Below, in pieces: positions 37,446-45,711 of a stretch of 64,000 nt of DNA. The notes under the pieces were generated by a model. That model saw only the letters and a list, made by a program, of their open reading frames with translations, was not told where the DNA came from and did no database searches. Each line of letters starts with the position of its first letter. Within the stretch, counting starts at the first letter, position 1. The position numbers and the translations under genes are program-made. This DNA is from an uncultured Planctomycetota bacterium (GTDB lineage: Bacteria; Planctomycetota; Phycisphaerae; UBA1845; UTPLA1), in contig CAADGE010000022.1 in the NCBI GenBank assembly GCA_900696465.1, forward strand, positions 62,001-126,000. The letters are read 5' to 3'.

Positions 37446-37563
37446 GGTGGTCTTCCTTTCATGTTTGAGAATGCAGACGTTGCTCGTTCAGGTACCGATG
37501 GCTTGAAGCCAGGAGCCGTTCGCGGTTCGACGTCGGTTTCGGCATTGGTCGTTGGATTGGTCG

Positions 37564-38607
37564 TCAGGTTTCCGCATGGCGTCGCGCACCGGCGATATAG
37601 GCCTCCAGCGTGCAGAGCTTCTCGAGAAAGGCGCGGTTGGCGTGCCATTCCGCCCGGGCAGCGGTTTCATTGCCGCGTTGCAAGTCGTTGTGCGTCCTTG
37701 CCGTGGCGGACCGCGGCGGTACCAGTCGTCCGAGCGGCACGAGGACCGGTGCGGCCTGTTCCCAGCGGTCGAACTCGACCGGGTCGCGCAAAGCCAGATC
37801 GATGGCCCAGTCGCGCTGTGCTGTCGTCAGTTTTCCGGCGCCGGTCGCGGCTGCGACCCGGGCTTCGGCGATGCGCTGCGCCTCGCGATTTTCCAGAAGC
37901 AGGATGCGGTCGGCGGCGGCGACGAGGAGGACTTCGTCCGGGGCGTCGTCCATGTGCAGGGCGATGCGGAGGCGGGCCGTGGCATCGTCGGAGGGAGCAC
38001 ACCGGCTATTGATCGGTACCGGCCTCTGCGATTTCGGTGCCATATAGGAGGCACTGTGGACGAGTGGTTTCATGCCGGCGATGGCCGGCTTGTTTGTCAG
38101 GGCCACGGAGTGCAGCGCGATCAGTCGACGATCGCTCCGGCGGACCAGGGCCACCGGCGACAGGTACCGGTAGTGCCGGTCGGTCAGCTTGCGTGCCGCA
38201 TCGCTGGTCCATTCGACGCGCGCCCAGAGGCCGGCAGGTCTTGTTTCACCCTCGGCAGATGCCTGCTGCGGCGTGATGACGGAGAGTGACTTGATCCACC
38301 CCCCCGCCGGGGCCTGACCGCTCGGCGAGCTGTAAGGCCCGCCGAGAGTCTGGTGTTCGTAGTCCACGGGAAGGTCTGTGCCGTGGGCTTCGAATGCAGC
38401 GATCGTCTCCGCCGCGGCCTGTTCATCGAGGACGAACGATCCCGCGGTGGTCCGCACTTCGCCCCACGGCGCGATGAAGATCTCCGTCGGCGCGGACGCT
38501 TCGCCCAGCGCCGCCGACTCCATCACCATCTGTTCAAAGTCATCGCATGGTCGTCGATGCGGAGTCGGTTCTCCGGGAGTCCAGTTTTCTTTCGTCGTCG
38601 TGGTCAT
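37564..38607 (-). CDS. Mu gpI-like phage head maturation protease/scaffold
   Basis: The 347-residue protein matches Mu-type head proteases, which cleave scaffold and capsid during prohead maturation. Key segments are IFIAPWGEVRTTAGSFVLDE, LPVDYEHQTLGG (the catalytic His region), GWIKSLSV, LWARVEWTSDAARKLTDR, HYRYLSPVALV and IALHSVALTNKPAIAGMKPL (the Ser is in this last block). The C-terminal third is charged and helical, as expected of a scaffolding tail. The ATG at 38607 has GGAG six bases upstream; a GTG at 38619 is less likely. Confidence 0.82.
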   Translation of the reverse strand: MTTTTKENWTPGEPTPHRRPCDDFEQMVMESAALGEASAPTEIFIAPWGEVRTTAGSFVLDEQAAAETIAAFEAHGTDLPVDYEHQTLGGPYSSPSGQAPAGGWIKSLSVITPQQASAEGETRPAGLWARVEWTSDAARKLTDRHYRYLSPVALVRRSDRRLIALHSVALTNKPAIAGMKPLVHSASYMAPKSQRPVPINSRCAPSDDATARLRIALHMDDAPDEVLLVAAADRILLLENREAQRIAEARVAAATGAGKLTTAQRDWAIDLALRDPVEFDRWEQAAPVLVPLGRLVPPRSATARTHNDLQRGNETAARAEWHANRAFLEKLCTLEAYIAGARRHAET

Positions 38608-38652
38608 CGTCTTCTCCACAGTTGCAGGTTCGCTGATTTGAAGATTCGTCTG

Positions 38653-39969
38653 TCAGTCTTGCTCCGCGCTTCCGCCGTCGGTGCGAATCGACTGCGGCGC
38701 GCCCGGGATCACGGCTTCGCCGGCTGCTGCCTCGGGTAGACCCAGCGCGGCATGCACCCAGCGTGTCGGCACGCGCGCGCCGAGCCGGTTGACCGCGATG
38801 TCCAGGGTTCTGCTGAGCTGTTGCGGGTCGTAGCCCGGCTCGAGCACGCGGCGGAAATACGGAACGGGCGCGTCGGTGCCGAAGTGCATCCGCACCATCG
38901 GGGCGAGCAGGTCGCGGCGCAGGGTGTGGGCCTCCTTTCGCAGGTCGTCGTCGCGCAGATCGCGTCGCACGCGGTCATGCACCTGCGCCGCGCCGGCGCT
39001 GGCCAGCATGCGGATCGTGTCGGTGGTGAGCGTCTGGCCGAGCCAGGCCTTGCTGATCTCTCGATCGAAATACAGGCAGAGGTTTTCGTAGAGGTTCGTC
39101 TCACCGGGATAGCGCGACTGCTTGATCTCGATGTCCACGGCCTTGGAAAAGATGCCGGTGGCGTCGGCACCGAGCCGGCGGAGCATGTCGAGCAGCTCCT
39201 GCTTTTCTTCCGGCGTGGCGTTCGGTGCGTAGCGCGCGACGCGGACCGGCATTCCGAAAACCTCCGCGAAGATGAGCCAGTCCTTGATGGCGAAGTGCTT
39301 GCCGAGATAGGCCAGCGCGGTCACACGCAGCAACCCGCCACGGAGCGGATGGCCGCTGGCGGCGTGCGGTGTGTGAACGATGAACTTGTCAGGCGGCAGC
39401 TCGATGCCTTCGAACTTCGTCTCGTCGGTCAGCAGGCGCACTTCTCCGAAGTCGCCGACGGCGATGTGTCCGAAATCGACCGGCTGGACTTCCGCCAGTC
39501 GCAGACTGTGCGGGGTTGCTTCCCAGACCAGTTCGGCGATGGCGATGTTTCGGCCGACGGCCAGCGACAAGTGGCGCAGCGTCTCCTCGAAGCCGGGAAG
39601 CTCCCGAAGCACGTCGTTGCAGTAGGCCGCGGTCTCGTCGGCGAGTGATGCCTGATTCGGGCGCGACCAGCCCGGCATCCGTGCGGCAGAGACGATTTCC
39701 CATGCGAGACCGGTGACGGCGAGTCGCCGGGTGCTTGCCACGCTGTAGAGGTGTGCATCTTTTTCTTCTATCTGTTCGAAGAGGGCCATCTGCGCGGAGG
39801 CGTCGCCGTTGTCGGCCTCGCGGAGAATGGCGACGAGGCGTTGCGGCGTGAGTCCGTCGGCGGGGTAGCTTCGCCACGAGTCTTCAGGACGCCTGTTCAG
39901 CAGCACGCCGGGGCGCGGCATGCGCCGCGGGATGGTGAAGGCGTTAATCAGTCGTTGAATCATGCTCAT
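38653..39969 (-). CDS. Mu gp29-like portal protein (DUF935)
   Basis: The 438-residue portal forms the ring through which DNA enters the head. Family segments are TPQRLVAILREADNGDASAQMALFEQIEEKD in the N-terminal part (given over two motifs), LFREL-like helices, LLTDETKFEGIELPPDKFIVH and GGLLRVTALAYLGKHFAIKDW, followed by FAEVFGMPVRVARYAPN. The start MSMIQRLINAF at 39969 is preceded by AGGAG and overlaps the stop of a small ORF as ATGA. The frame to 40236 upstream is not used. The C-terminal 90 residues contain the helical region usual for portals. Confidence 0.85.
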   Translation of the reverse strand: MSMIQRLINAFTIPRRMPRPGVLLNRRPEDSWRSYPADGLTPQRLVAILREADNGDASAQMALFEQIEEKDAHLYSVASTRRLAVTGLAWEIVSAARMPGWSRPNQASLADETAAYCNDVLRELPGFEETLRHLSLAVGRNIAIAELVWEATPHSLRLAEVQPVDFGHIAVGDFGEVRLLTDETKFEGIELPPDKFIVHTPHAASGHPLRGGLLRVTALAYLGKHFAIKDWLIFAEVFGMPVRVARYAPNATPEEKQELLDMLRRLGADATGIFSKAVDIEIKQSRYPGETNLYENLCLYFDREISKAWLGQTLTTDTIRMLASAGAAQVHDRVRRDLRDDDLRKEAHTLRRDLLAPMVRMHFGTDAPVPYFRRVLEPGYDPQQLSRTLDIAVNRLGARVPTRWVHAALGLPEAAAGEAVIPGAPQSIRTDGGSAEQD

Positions 39970-40088
39970 GGGATGGTGTGCTCCTGTTGTGATTTCCAGT
40001 GCCAGATGGAGTTCCAGAAGATGTAAACACGGGTACGCTGCTGGCCCATGCCTCCCTCGCGTATCAGGGCGACGGTCATGTCGTTCAC
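39966..40088 (-). CDS. Hidden 40-residue ORF between terminase and portal genes
   Basis: A GTG start (40088) overlaps the terminase TGA as GTGA, and its own TGA overlaps the portal ATG as ATGA, so it fills the terminase-portal gap exactly. The peptide begins VNDMTVALIREGGMG and has an aromatic, basic centre (RTRVYIFWNSIWHWKS). No family is recognised. The double 4-nt overlap is typical of translationally coupled phage genes and is the main reason to believe in it. An internal ATG at codon 4 is an alternative start. Confidence 0.5.
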   Translation of the reverse strand: MNDMTVALIREGGMGQQRTRVYIFWNSIWHWKSQQEHTIP

Positions 40089-41368
40089 CACGCGCCGCTT
40101 CGGGCGAAGGACAATCGACCGCCGCTGACGAATCCGATTTCGCCGGTCGGTGAACGGGCTGCGTGGATGCCCAGCGCCGCCGCCCAGAAGCGATCCGCAT
40201 GACCGTCGGCAGATCGTTCGGCATCGAGCCGAACATGGCCCGCGGCAGTCACGACGCGCGTCAGGGCGTGCCAGTCGTCAGCGATTTCCTCATCCACGGG
40301 GATGCTCAACTGGCCGCGCTCGGCGAACATGCGCAGTCGCCCGGCGAGTTCGCACTTGATGGCCGCGGTGAACGTGATCGGTTCGACGCGATGCTCGCCG
40401 AATCGCTCTGTCAGACGCTCAGCCAGCGGCATGCCCATCCCGGTCGCATCGATGCAGCATCGTCGCAGCGAAGGGTGCGCGAGCAGTCGGGCGATGGTCT
40501 CTTCCTGTCGTGTGAACGACTCGCCCTGAAGGACGACCAACCCGCGGGTCACGTGCGCCGAGCCGTCGCGCTCCCAGAGCCACACAACGGTGCGGTCGTG
40601 CCGCCGGCCGACGTCGATCCCCGCGTACAGTTCCGCCCCGCGGCGTTTCAGAGCCGCATGGTCGATTTCGCCGGAGAGCTGCGCGTCCTGGCAGGAGCGG
40701 ATCAGCTCGCTGGTCATGAAACTCGTCGCCTCGTCGAGAAATTCGCATTCGAATTCCTGCCGCCAGGTCCAGTCGTCGGCAATGCCGTCGCGGGCGGCCT
40801 GCAGGTCGACTTTCAAACCCTGAGCAACGGCCGCGGCCAGCGGCAGCGTTGTTGCGGTGAAGGCCGCATGATCGCGGAGCCGGTGAAACAGGTTTTGCTG
40901 TCCGCGCGGAGTGGAGGCGATGTCCAGCTCGCCGTCGCCGCGAAGGATCGTCGGATAGAGTGCCGCCCAGATGGCATCGTCGTTGCGATGCATGGCAAAC
41001 TCGTCCAGAAACACGTCACCGGTATAGCCCCGGGCCGTCATCGGGTTGGCCGGAAGACCGATGATGCGCAGCCCACCGGCAAGGCGGATTTCCAGTTGGC
41101 GGAAGGAGGTGCCGCGAAAGCAGCCGTGTCCATGCCACTCGTACCAGATGCGCAGCGCCCTGCAGTGGCGGCGCAGCTTGTCCATGACCTCTCGACTCTG
41201 GCGCTCTCCCGCCGACAGGATGACCTGGGTCCGGCGTCGCCGGAGCCCGCGAAGCAGGCGTCGCAGACTGAAGGTGAAGCTCTTGCCTGTCTGCCGGGCC
41301 CAGCAGTTCCACGTGAGCCGTGCCTCGCAGGCCAGCGCCGTTCGCTGGTACGTCGTGAGTGCAAGCAT
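40085..41368 (-). CDS. Mu gp28-like large terminase subunit
   Basis: The 427-residue DNA-packaging motor has an ATPase domain with an adenine-site YQRTALACEARLTW, Walker A ARQTGKS (24-30) and Walker B DVFLDEF (D122, E123). A nuclease domain follows with YAGIDVGRRHDRTVVWLW, CCIDATGMGMPLAERL and a C-terminal Asp in DGHADRFWAAALGIHAA. These are the elements of a complete terminase. It starts the minus-strand head operon, and no small terminase gene is seen before it. The gene is intact. Confidence 0.85.
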   Translation of the reverse strand: MLALTTYQRTALACEARLTWNCWARQTGKSFTFSLRRLLRGLRRRRTQVILSAGERQSREVMDKLRRHCRALRIWYEWHGHGCFRGTSFRQLEIRLAGGLRIIGLPANPMTARGYTGDVFLDEFAMHRNDDAIWAALYPTILRGDGELDIASTPRGQQNLFHRLRDHAAFTATTLPLAAAVAQGLKVDLQAARDGIADDWTWRQEFECEFLDEATSFMTSELIRSCQDAQLSGEIDHAALKRRGAELYAGIDVGRRHDRTVVWLWERDGSAHVTRGLVVLQGESFTRQEETIARLLAHPSLRRCCIDATGMGMPLAERLTERFGEHRVEPITFTAAIKCELAGRLRMFAERGQLSIPVDEEIADDWHALTRVVTAAGHVRLDAERSADGHADRFWAAALGIHAARSPTGEIGFVSGGRLSFARSGAW

Positions 41369-41458
41369 GAATTCGACGATCTCCCGCGGCGGCGGTTGCA
41401 GAACAGTGCTGCCGACGCTGACTAACCTCTGTGAACTTGCTCCCCGTGCGCGCCGCCG

Positions 41459-41878
41459 ATGGTTGCCCGGTGGCTTCAGAACACGGACAATGCTTCGGAA
41501 GGGCGAATTCCATTGAACAGGAGAGGTCGGCCGTCGGTGTTTCGAGTCGTCATTGGAGTTTATTTATTCGTCTGCGTCGGGCTGCTGGTCACGTCACTTG
41601 TGACGGGTCGGCGCGCGACCCTGCGGACCGGCGATCCGCATTACCTTCAGACGAGAACGGTCGTCCTGGTGCCCAGGGAAACGCCTGCCGGGAACGATTC
41701 GGATGCCGAGCTGGATGCCCTTTTCGCGGAGGCCGGCGAGGACACGCGGATGACCGTGGAGGAGCCGATGTTTGTTCTCGGGCTGCTGGATGCCACGCTC
41801 CCGGCGATTCTGGCAGGGGGGTTGCTGTTGGGGGGATGGGCGGGATTGCGACGTATCGGCCGGAAGCGCACGCCGTGA
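41459..41878 (+). CDS. Small membrane protein, unknown
   Basis: Up to 139 residues (a TTG at 41513 would give 121). Two hydrophobic helices are seen, VFRVVIGVYLFVCVGLLVTSL near the N-terminus and LLDATLPAILAGGLLLGGWAGL near the C-terminus, joined by an acidic loop of about 60 residues. No ribosome site is clear. It is divergent from the terminase operon and precedes the YceI gene. I do not recognise a family. Confidence 0.45.
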   Translation: MVARWLQNTDNASEGRIPLNRRGRPSVFRVVIGVYLFVCVGLLVTSLVTGRRATLRTGDPHYLQTRTVVLVPRETPAGNDSDAELDALFAEAGEDTRMTVEEPMFVLGLLDATLPAILAGGLLLGGWAGLRRIGRKRTP

Positions 41879-42017
41879 TGTCCTGGCAGCCCAAATGCAC
41901 GTCGTAAACAGGTCCGCGATCCATTGTCGCGGAACGACTCGAAGAACTATCATATGGTTTGTCCGCAGCCGGCGAGCCGGATGCGTCCAGACCGACGAAG
42001 CAGGTGGAGAACCAGCC

Positions 42018-42833
42018 ATGAAACATTTGCAGAATCAATCCTTTTGGAGATGGGCCTTTTGCCTGGCCGGAGCGATGCTCGCGTTGCCTTGCGTGACGCT
42101 CCTGGCACAGCCGGTGCCCGGCGGCATGGGCTTCGTCGAGAAGCCGAAGGAACCGGTGAAGGTCGGCTTCGAGGCGGCACCGGACGAGTCGCTGGAGTAC
42201 GTGGTCGATGCCGGCTCGAAGCGGAACGAGGTGGTCTTCGTCTCCCGCGCCCCGAAGGAGACCATCAAGGGTCAGACGAAGAAGCTTTCGGGACATCTGT
42301 CGCTTAATCCGCATTCGATCGGCGAGGTCAAGGGTGTCTTCGAGGTGGACTGGAACGATCTGTCCACCGGCAAGCCGATAATGGACGAACACATGCGTGA
42401 TGAGCCGTGGGTCAATTCCAAGAGCCATCCGAAGATCGTCTTCAACGTGACCGGTTTTGAGGCCGCCGAAAAGCAGCCCGAAGGCGGCAAGGTGCTCAAG
42501 GGCAAGTTGATCGGCACCTTCGCCATGAATGGTCGAGAGAACCCCGTGCAGATTCCGGTAACGCTTGCTTATGTTCCCGGGGGCGAAGGCAAGAAGGGCA
42601 AGAAGGTCAAGGAGGCGCTCGGCATCAAGGCCGCCTTCAGCGTGGCGCTCGCCGATTACGGCATCAAAGGCAAGGTGATGGGCGACAAGAAGACGGTCGG
42701 CACGGCCGTTGCCGAGAAGCAGAAGATCACCGTCTCGGTCTTTCTGGCCCGCGGCGCGGATATGCCCGCCAAGGACACGACCAAGAAGGCATCCGGCAAG
42801 TCCAAGAGCAAGAAGAAATCCAACCCCGCCTGA
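42018..42833 (+). CDS. YceI-family periplasmic protein
   Basis: The 271-residue protein begins at 42018 (GGAGA nine bases upstream) with a signal peptide (FCLAGAMLALPCVTLLA). The YceI beta-barrel follows: VVFVSRAPKETIKGQ, LSGHLSLNP, GVFEVDWNDLSTGKPIMDEH and the signature HPKIVFNVTGFEA. YceI proteins bind isoprenoid-type lipids such as polyprenyl chains in a lipocalin-like barrel. The C-terminus is a Lys/Ser tail (KKASGKSKSKKKSNPA), possibly for surface or nucleic-acid contact. The longer open frame from 41772 is not used. Confidence 0.8.
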   Translation: MKHLQNQSFWRWAFCLAGAMLALPCVTLLAQPVPGGMGFVEKPKEPVKVGFEAAPDESLEYVVDAGSKRNEVVFVSRAPKETIKGQTKKLSGHLSLNPHSIGEVKGVFEVDWNDLSTGKPIMDEHMRDEPWVNSKSHPKIVFNVTGFEAAEKQPEGGKVLKGKLIGTFAMNGRENPVQIPVTLAYVPGGEGKKGKKVKEALGIKAAFSVALADYGIKGKVMGDKKTVGTAVAEKQKITVSVFLARGADMPAKDTTKKASGKSKSKKKSNPA

Positions 42834-42866
42834 TGAAACGTGTCAGGCAATTTCTCAGGTGAATCC

Positions 42867-44435
42867 ATGCAGGACCTCCTCCGCAAGCTCGGTCTCGAAT
42901 CGCAGAACCCCGGTGTCTTCAACGGCGCCTGGATGGGCTCCGATGCCCGGCTCGAAAGCATCTCGCCCGTCGACGGCAAGCCCATTGCGGCGGTTGTTCA
43001 GGCGACGCCCGAGGAATACGAGAAGACCATCACCGCGGCGCAGAAGGCCTTCGAGGAATGGCGCGTCGTGCCTGCGCCGAAGCGCGGCGATCTGGTTCGC
43101 CGACTGGGCAACGCCCTACGCGAGCACAAGCGCGACCTCGGGGCACTGGTCACGCTGGAGATGGGCAAGATTCGCGCCGAGGGCGAAGGCGAAGTGCAGG
43201 AGATGATCGACATCTGCGACTTCGCCTGCGGACTCTCCCGTCAGCTCTACGGGCTGTCCATGCACAGCGAGCGGCCGGGCCATCGGATGTACGAGCAGTG
43301 GCACCCGCTGGGCGTCGTCGGTGTGATCAGCGCGTTCAACTTTCCCGTGGCGGTGTGGTCGTGGAACTCGGCGCTATCGGCCGTCTGCGGCAACGCGACG
43401 GTGTGGAAGCCGTCGAGCAAGACGCCGCTGACCGCCGTGGCGGTGACGAAGATCGCCGAGCGCGTTTGCCGCGAGTCCGGCGTCAACCCGGCGATTTTCA
43501 GTCTGATCATCGGCAAGGGCTCGACGATCGGCGAAATGTTCATCGCCGATCGCCGCGTGCCGCTGATGTCGGCCACCGGCTCGTGCCGCATGGGCTATCG
43601 CATCGGCGAAGTCGTCGGCAAGCGGCTGGGGCGGACGATCCTGGAGCTGGGCGGGAATAATGCCATCATCGTGACACCCGAGGCGGACCTTGATCTGGCC
43701 GTGCGGGCGATTCTTTTCGGCGCGGTCGGCACGGCCGGACAGCGCTGCACCAGCACGCGGCGGATCATCGTGCATGAGCGCGTGCGGCAGGAGCTGACCG
43801 AGCGGCTGATCGCCGGCTACCGGCAGGTAAAGATCGGCAACCCGATGGCCGAGGGCACGTTGATGGGCCCGCTGATCGACGGCGAGGCGGTGGGGGCGAT
43901 GATGGCGGCGATCGAGAAACTCAAGTCCGAGGGCGGGCGTGTGCTCTGCGGCGGTGAGAAACTCAGCGGCGAGGCATACCCCGGCGGTTGCTACGTGACA
44001 CCGTGCATCGCCGAGGCGAAGAACGAGTATGAGATCGTGCAGGAGGAAACTTTTGCCCCGATTTTGTACATCATTCCCTATGGCAAGGCCGGCGCTTCAA
44101 GTACCAAGTCGCAGGCCTCGGGTCTTGAAGCACTCGACGAGGCGATACGCCTGCACAACGACGTGCCGCAGGGGCTTTCGAGTGCCATCTTCACGCGCAA
44201 CCTGCTGGAGGCGGAGCGTTTTCTGTCGGCCGTCGGCAGCGATTGCGGCATTGCGAATGTGAACATCGGCACGAGCGGCGCGGAGATCGGCGGGGCCTTC
44301 GGCGGCGAGAAGGAGACCGGCGGCGGCCGCGAAGCCGGCAGCGACAGCTGGAAGGCGTACATGCGCCGGCAGACGAATACGATCAACTACACGACGGAGC
44401 TCCCGCTGGCGCAGGGCATCAAGTTCGGCGGATGA
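42867..44435 (+). CDS. Alpha-aminoadipic semialdehyde dehydrogenase (ALDH7 family)
   Basis: The 522-residue enzyme oxidises 2-aminoadipate semialdehyde (or piperideine-6-carboxylate) to 2-aminoadipate with NAD. Catalytic residues are E260 in ILELGGNN and C294 in [12 protein letters not shown]. The ALDH7 hallmark near the C-terminus, [21 protein letters not shown] followed by [13 protein letters not shown], is present (shown in two parts). AGGTGA lies just before the ATG at 42867; a GTG at 42840 is less likely. Compared with the family there is a low-complexity insert, [14 protein letters not shown], before the helix leading to [10 protein letters not shown]. It fits downstream of the lysine 6-aminotransferase encoded at 2583-3911. 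Confidence 0.88.
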   Translation: MQDLLRKLGLESQNPGVFNGAWMGSDARLESISPVDGKPIAAVVQATPEEYEKTITAAQKAFEEWRVVPAPKRGDLVRRLGNALREHKRDLGALVTLEMGKIRAEGEGEVQEMIDICDFACGLSRQLYGLSMHSERPGHRMYEQWHPLGVVGVISAFNFPVAVWSWNSALSAVCGNATVWKPSSKTPLTAVAVTKIAERVCRESGVNPAIFSLIIGKGSTIGEMFIADRRVPLMSATGSCRMGYRIGEVVGKRLGRTILELGGNNAIIVTPEADLDLAVRAILFGAVGTAGQRCTSTRRIIVHERVRQELTERLIAGYRQVKIGNPMAEGTLMGPLIDGEAVGAMMAAIEKLKSEGGRVLCGGEKLSGEAYPGGCYVTPCIAEAKNEYEIVQEETFAPILYIIPYGKAGASSTKSQASGLEALDEAIRLHNDVPQGLSSAIFTRNLLEAERFLSAVGSDCGIANVNIGTSGAEIGGAFGGEKETGGGREAGSDSWKAYMRRQTNTINYTTELPLAQGIKFGG

Positions 44436-44744
44436 TTTTGTAACACCTTTGCTGATTTGCTGGCAGTGGCAGCAATCTGGTTCTGTCACTTGCACGTCGT
44501 GGACACGACGGAACCTCTCTAGATTGCATATCTACATGGTAATTTGCCGCCTACCATTCGCTTTGGTGGGCCATGACAAGCTGTTTCTTTGGGGAGCGGA
44601 TTGTCACGATCATACAAGTTGAACGACGATTCTCCGCCGATTGCTTCGATCCACCGTCCGCCGCATAATCCACGGATCAACCCGCGCTCCTTGTTCGTCA
44701 TGGTCGGCGATGGCGCGGGTGACGATTTTGAATCGGAGTCCATC
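44436..44744. other. Intergenic region before a lipoprotein gene, 309 bp
   Basis: An in-frame ATG at 44589 exists upstream of the lipoprotein, but the peptide from it is not signal-like and the GTG at 44745 has a better ribosome site. A small dyad GTCGTG-GA-CACGAC lies near 44500. Nothing else is recognised. Confidence 0.35.
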
Positions 44745-45389
44745 GTGCACCTACGAAATCTCGCACTTCGCGGCGGCTGCGTCGGTCTGCTTCTGGGCGG
44801 AGTCTGCATGCTTTCGAGTTCGGGCTGTCGGCTTCATCCCGTCAGTCTGGCGTCGATGGCCATCGGCGATGTCATCATTGACGCCGACGTGAAGAAGCAC
44901 CAGGAGAAGCTCTACGGCGAGCCGGTCGCGAGCGCGGACGAGATGTTCGGCGAGCGGCAGGAGACGCTGGTCTATGCCGATGATCCCGGTCGCGAACTGA
45001 TCACCTATCTCGTCAAGGGCGATCTGCTCGATGATCAGAGCTGGGTCGTCGAGGCGCGCGACGGTCGGCTGGTGGCGCTCTCCCGGGTGAAGCGGAACAT
45101 CGACGGCGTAGAGGACGTCGTGAAGGCAGCGGCGATCAAGTCGAAAGTCATGGGCAAGACGCCGGCGGATTGCAGCCGCGACGCGGAACTCAAGGAGCCG
45201 CTGGCCACGCTGCGCAGCCGCGATACCGGTGAGGTCATGCGGGTCTACGACGTTCGCAACTGGACGAACACGCGCGGGGCGCGCTATTGCGTCCTGCGCT
45301 TCGATCAGGAGGAACGTTGCAGGGACATCCGGCTGGTCGGCGTGAGCGCTTCCACGCTCAAAGACCCGCTCGCTGATTCGACGAGGTAG
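44745..45389 (+). CDS. Probable lipoprotein, unknown function
   Basis: The 214-residue protein starts at GTG 44745, seven bases after GGAG. A signal sequence (GGCVGLLLGGVCMLSSSGC) ends in a plausible lipobox with Cys28. The mature protein is mixed, with DDPGRELITYLVKGDLLDDQ and a C-terminal RYCVLRFDQEERCRDIRLVG strand pair. No known domain is recognised. It sits just upstream of the convergent tRNA-Ile gene. Confidence 0.6.
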   Translation: MHLRNLALRGGCVGLLLGGVCMLSSSGCRLHPVSLASMAIGDVIIDADVKKHQEKLYGEPVASADEMFGERQETLVYADDPGRELITYLVKGDLLDDQSWVVEARDGRLVALSRVKRNIDGVEDVVKAAAIKSKVMGKTPADCSRDAELKEPLATLRSRDTGEVMRVYDVRNWTNTRGARYCVLRFDQEERCRDIRLVGVSASTLKDPLADSTR

Positions 45390-45424
45390 CCGTCACGCGA
45401 TGTGTTGACGTGTGAGGGGTGTAC

Positions 45425-45497
45425 TGGGCCCGCTCGGACTCGAACCGAGAACCCGGAGATTATGAGTCCCCTGCTCTGACCATTGAGCTACGGGCCC
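45425..45497 (-). tRNA. tRNA-Ile (anticodon CAU, lysidine type)
   Basis: Read on the minus strand, the 73-nt cloverleaf has a 7-bp acceptor stem GGGCCCG/CGGGCCC, a D arm from AGCTC, anticodon loop CTCATAA giving CAT, and a T arm GGTTCGAGTCC. The discriminator is A and CCA is not encoded. The anticodon stem-loop GACTCATAATC matches tRNA-Ile2, whose C34 is modified to lysidine to read AUA, rather than either tRNA-Met. The identity is therefore inferred as isoleucine. Confidence 0.85.
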
Positions 45498-45711
45498 CCT
45501 TTGGAAACGAGCGTCTCTACACGAGAGACTGGAAGTCAGCTCCGGATGCTGCGCTCTCGGGTGCAGAATTATACGCAGGCACAGCACCCATCGGGCACTG
45601 CCCGGCTGTCCGCAGGCATCTCATTGACGGACCGACAAACATCGTAATGACGGACCGACAAGGCGGCAACATGATTGACCCTGCCGTGGGTCGATTGTAG
45701 ATTGCCCGCCC

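Noticed and set aside
34084-41368. Complete Mu-like prophage
   Set aside because: No transposase, integrase, repressor, lysis, sheath, tube, baseplate or fibre gene is found on either side within the window.
38752-41425. Forward-strand ORFs of 298 and 420 residues antisense to portal and terminase
   Set aside because: They are shadows of well-identified phage genes and lack domains.
45425-45497. tRNA-Met identity for the CAU-anticodon tRNA
   Set aside because: The anticodon arm and acceptor resemble tRNA-Ile2 (GACTCATAATC) rather than initiator or elongator Met tRNA.
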